Positions 62,558-64,000 of a stretch of DNA of 64,000 nucleotides are shown in pieces. The notes beneath the pieces were generated by a model, which ran no database searches, was not told where the DNA came from, and saw nothing but the letters and a program-made list of their open reading frames with translations. Source of the DNA: Streptococcus thermophilus (GTDB taxonomy: Bacteria > Actinomycetota > Actinomycetes > Mycobacteriales > Mycobacteriaceae); NCBI GenBank assembly GCA_900618065.1, contig UYIL01000003.1, positions 372,001 to 436,000 of the forward strand. Reading direction: 5' to 3'. The position numbers were made by a program, and so were the translations under genes. Within the stretch, counting starts at the first letter, position 1. Every line of letters begins with the position of its first letter.

Positions 62558-63868
62558 ATGGCAAACGAACTCGCGCACACTCGCGCGCCGCTAGAGGTCC
62601 CGGGGCCGTCGCCTGAAGTTGAGGCGGAGCGCCGCCGCTCGCTGCGGATGCATAAGACATGGGTGACAGGCTTGCTGGTGCTCGCCGCGGTGATTTTCCT
62701 TGCGTGCACGTGGTGGATTGAGCACGATGTGCACCGGGCGCCGGCATGGGTGGGCTATGTGCGCGCGGCTGCGGAGGCCGGCATGGTCGGCGGCTTGGCG
62801 GACTGGTTCGCTGTGACGGCGCTGTTCCGGTACCCGATGGGCATTCCTATTCCGCACACGGCGCTGGTTCCGAAGAAGAAGGACCAGATTGGAGGCGCTC
62901 TGAGTGAGTTCGTGGGCGAGAACTTCCTCAACGCGCAGCTCATTACGGAGAAGGTCTCGGAGGCCAACATCCCGGAGAAGGTCGGTGCGTGGCTAGCCCA
63001 GCCGGAGAATGCGGAGAAGACTTCGGAGCAGGTCGGCCGTTTCACGGCTAACGCGGTCGCAGCAGTCGATCCGAAGGATGCCGAAGCGCTGATCAATCAC
63101 CAGTTCATTGACCGTTTGGCGGAGCCTGCGTGGGGCCCGCCGCTGGGCCGTGCCCTTGACGGGCTGATCGCGGACGGCAAGGTCGAGCCGATCGTGGAGG
63201 AGATCATCTCTTGGGGCCGCAACAAGGTCAACACCATGGAGGAATCCGTGGTCACCATGATCGACGAGCGCATGCCGCGCTGGGCCCCGAAGTTCGCCAA
63301 AGACCTCGTCGGCGAACGCGTGTACCGCGAGCTGCAGGATTTCATGTGGGAGATCGACACCAACCCCGACCATGAAGCCCGCCGCGCTGTCCGGCGCACT
63401 ATTTCGCAGTTCGCGCAGGATCTGCAGTCTGATCCGAAGATGATCACGCGGGTCGAGGGCATCAAAGGCGACATCATGGCGTCTAATGCTGTGCAGTCAG
63501 CGGCGAGCGGCATCTGGGAGACAGCGTCGCAGTCGCTTATCGACGCTTCCACCGACCCCTCCTCCCTCCTTCGCCGCCGGATCGCCGAACTGGCGCAGGA
63601 ATGGGGCACCCGCATCACCACCGATCCACAGCTGCGCGCCGACCTGGACAAGCGGATCGAGGGCGCATCCAGGTTCGTCGCCGACAACTACGCCGGCGAC
63701 ATCACGGCGATCATCTCCGACACCATCGAGCGTTGGGACGGCCGGGAAGCTGCGGACAAAATCGAGCTGATGGTGGGTAAAGACCTGCAGTTCATCCGCG
63801 TTAACGGCACGATTGTCGGTGCTCTGGCTGGCCTTGTCATCTATACCGTGTCGCAGCTGCTGTTTTAA
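62558..63868 (+). CDS. DUF445 family membrane protein
   Basis: 436 residues from ATG at 62558; the upstream TTG is inside the terminator and is rejected. N-terminal helix (VTGLLVLAAVIFLACTWWI), the conserved GMVGGLADWFAVTALFRYPMGIPIPHTALVPKKKDQIG core of DUF445, a long amphipathic middle region, and a C-terminal helix (GTIVGALAGLVIYTVSQLLF). Function unknown; E. coli YjiN is a member. It follows the sdh operon in C. glutamicum too. Confidence 0.85.
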   Translation: MANELAHTRAPLEVPGPSPEVEAERRRSLRMHKTWVTGLLVLAAVIFLACTWWIEHDVHRAPAWVGYVRAAAEAGMVGGLADWFAVTALFRYPMGIPIPHTALVPKKKDQIGGALSEFVGENFLNAQLITEKVSEANIPEKVGAWLAQPENAEKTSEQVGRFTANAVAAVDPKDAEALINHQFIDRLAEPAWGPPLGRALDGLIADGKVEPIVEEIISWGRNKVNTMEESVVTMIDERMPRWAPKFAKDLVGERVYRELQDFMWEIDTNPDHEARRAVRRTISQFAQDLQSDPKMITRVEGIKGDIMASNAVQSAASGIWETASQSLIDASTDPSSLLRRRIAELAQEWGTRITTDPQLRADLDKRIEGASRFVADNYAGDITAIISDTIERWDGREAADKIELMVGKDLQFIRVNGTIVGALAGLVIYTVSQLLF

Positions 63869-63952
63869 CCCCCGGGTTGTTTGCGGCGGGTCTGTCTAGA
63901 CTGAGAGGCAAACACCCGCCAACGTAGTTTGAAGACCTCTGGAGAGACCCCC

Positions 63953-64000
63953 ATGACGAACCCAACCCCGAACGACCCCGCCAACGACGACACTTTCATG
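63953..64000 (+). CDS. Start of a CDS cut by the window edge
   Basis: ATG at 63953 with GGAGAG about nine bases upstream; 16 codons (MTNPTPNDPANDDTFM) are seen before the window ends. TAGACT near 63896 may be its -10. Too short to identify. Confidence 0.5.
   Translation, partial: MTNPTPNDPANDDTFM

Overview
The window is about 64 kb of high-GC actinobacterial chromosome and almost certainly comes from a Corynebacterium. It carries genes typical of that genus: two corynomycolyltransferases, a WhiB-family regulator followed by a GlxR-type cAMP receptor, a class III adenylate cyclase, an RmlCD fusion, mycothiol-dependent formaldehyde dehydrogenase and the actinobacterial SdhCAB. Gene order follows the conserved Corynebacterium/Mycobacterium core: whcA, DUF4177, RidA, MBL, glxR, nth, thioredoxin, NUDIX, MarP-type protease, epoxide-hydrolase-like, holin-like, HAD, 6C RNA, ssd, tad genes, helicase, cspA, topA. 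No database search was possible; names rest on motifs, remembered family sequences and synteny.

Layout: 0-9 kb is redox/stress and regulation. 9.2-9.3 kb holds a good 6C-type small RNA, directly followed by an intact IS1249-like element (9316-10701, 8-bp target duplication). 10.9-15.6 kb is a Tad/Flp pilus operon, then an MrfA-like helicase, cspA, dedA, topA, cyaB, the DNA polymerase III delta-prime gene and tRNA-Thr(CGT). 25.3-27.8 kb, beside the tRNA, is a resistance-like cassette (MarR, FrnE/DsbA, nucleoside deaminase, two SMR transporters). 27.8-33.1 kb has lipid and formaldehyde metabolism. 33.2-45.7 kb is a minus-strand surface-polysaccharide cluster (DsbA, DUF2304, two GT2, rmlA, rmlCD, rmlB, flippase) interrupted by a DUF222-HNH gene with an SOS-box-like site and by a lower-GC island (decayed monooxygenase, MFS exporter, small ORF, ArsR) flanked by a broken copy of the rmlB 3-prime end. 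45.7-52.9 kb is envelope/secreted functions: DyP peroxidase with copper chaperone, prolyl oligopeptidase and two mycolyltransferases that enclose an undescribed 39-codon gene with its own strong terminator. 52.9-64 kb is lpd, a Gly/Gln/Tyr-repeat membrane protein, the sdhCAB operon, an IS3-family element and a DUF445 gene.

The most unusual signals are: (1) a non-palindromic 10-mer, CTTATCGACG, found 16 times on both strands (well under one expected), with six further copies of CTTGTCGACG; (2) the 39-residue ORF between the mycolyltransferases, a candidate small mycomembrane peptide; (3) an IS3 element inserted exactly in the loop of the intrinsic terminator that ended the sdh transcript; (4) the rmlB-remnant-flanked island.

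Links between genes: CyaB would make the cAMP sensed by GlxR. The rml genes supply dTDP-rhamnose to the neighbouring glycosyltransferases. FadH and the adjacent metallo-hydrolase handle mycothiol-bound formaldehyde. Lpd and SdhCAB feed central carbon flow and respiration. Long reverse-strand ORFs opposite lpd, sdhA, fadH and tadAB were treated as high-GC shadows.
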